NCBI GenBank assembly: GCA_900319615.1
Contig: ONPE01000100.1
Coordinates: 1-6,059 of the forward strand
From: an uncultured Eubacteriales bacterium
GTDB taxonomy: Bacteria > Bacillota > Clostridia > Oscillospirales > Acutalibacteraceae
DNA length: 6,059 nt
Direction of reading: 5' to 3'
Positions 5,881-6,059 of the stretch are shown here, one piece after another. The notes under the pieces are model-generated. The model ran no database searches, was not told the DNA's origin, and saw only the letters and a list, made by a program, of their open reading frames with translations. Within the stretch, counting starts at the first letter, position 1; each line of letters begins with the position of its first letter. Made by a program: the position numbers and the translations under genes.

Positions 5881-5967
5881 TGAGGGATTGTATAATTGTT
5901 TGAGCAAAGCGAGATTCATTAATTCCTTATTCCTCATTCCAAATTCCTAATTATTTCGGAGGTATAT

Positions 5968-6059
5968 ATGATAAAGATTTTGGATTACAACGAGTTGACA
6001 TATGACGAGATATTCGCGCGGTTCGAGCCGACCTCATCCGTCGGGGATATCGTCGCGGA
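5968..6059 (+). CDS. hisD: Histidinol dehydrogenase, N-terminal fragment (gene runs off the window)
   Basis: The ATG at 5968 has GGAGG (5958-5962) five bases upstream. The 30 complete codons read MIKILDYNELTYDEIFARFE and continue PTSSVGDIVA. The MIKI...Y.EL...EIFAR start followed by an acidic V..IV segment is typical of clostridial HisD N-termini. HisD oxidises L-histidinol to histidine with two NAD+, the final step of the pathway. No catalytic residues are in view, so the call rests on this short similarity and on position directly after hisZG. Confidence 0.72.
   Translation, partial: MIKILDYNELTYDEIFARFEPTSSVGDIVA

Larger units (their letters stand above)
5716..5953. mobile_element. Repeat-bounded, hairpin-rich insertion between hisZG and hisD (MITE-like)
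   Basis: The left TTAGGA array is mirrored on the right by AATTCCTTATTCCTCATTCC and AAATTCCTAATTA (5920-5953), whose reverse complement reads TTAGGAATTTGGAATGAGGA. Between them are three hairpins: GAGGGC/GCCCTC (5771-5785), GCTCCCTTT/AAAGGGAGC (5843-5863) and GTCGCC/GGCGAC (5865-5880), followed by TGAGGGATTG. No credible gene is inside. The hairpin pair plus CTGAGGGATTG resembles dispersed repeats I recall from gut Ruminococcaceae, but copy number was not tested. The 248-nt spacer is unusual for an operon and may reduce read-through to hisD. Confidence 0.6.

Noticed and set aside
5891..5896. TATAAT as an internal promoter for hisD
   Set aside because: No -35 box lies at a suitable distance and the TG extension is out of position; AT-rich chance match.
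5759..5950. Small open frames on both strands in the hisZG-hisD spacer
   Set aside because: They lie within the repeat and hairpin element and have no ribosome binding site or recognisable protein.

Overview
The window looks like chromosomal DNA of a Clostridia-class Firmicute of the Ruminococcaceae/Oscillospiraceae type, probably gut-associated. The evidence is a type III glutamine synthetase, a TrpR-like YerC regulator beside histidine genes, strong GGAGG-type ribosome binding sites, moderately GC-rich genes with AT-rich spacers, and palindromic intergenic repeats of a kind I associate with this group. The taxonomic call is inference.

Layout: (1) positions 1-271 hold the 3' end of a guanine deaminase gene on the + strand, converging on glnN across a shared bidirectional terminator at 337-362. 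(2) Positions 376-2447 on the - strand encode GSIII glutamine synthetase (glnN). The frame is broken near its 3' end, and the conserved C-terminus lies in the -1 frame. (3) A 209-nt divergent spacer carries two near-consensus sigma-A promoters back to back, one for glnN and one for dapF. (4) dapF (diaminopimelate epimerase) lies at 2657-3502. (5) A 349-nt spacer holds a dapF-distal hairpin, a promoter whose 17-nt spacer is almost filled by an 18-nt palindrome (a likely operator), and a 164-nt imperfect palindrome in the transcribed leader. (6) A histidine operon follows: a TrpR-family regulator (yerC/hisR type), then one reading frame encoding HisZ fused to short-form HisG, then the start of hisD. 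A 7-nt tandem repeat array with a hairpin-rich element lies between hisZG and hisD.

The his genes form a coherent unit. The regulator probably senses the pathway state and acts at the palindrome in its own promoter. HisZ and HisG catalyse and feedback-control the first step, and HisD the last. The most notable features are the HisZ-HisG fusion, the operator-like palindrome in the promoter spacer, the two structured repeat elements placed inside the his transcription unit, and the glnN frame break.
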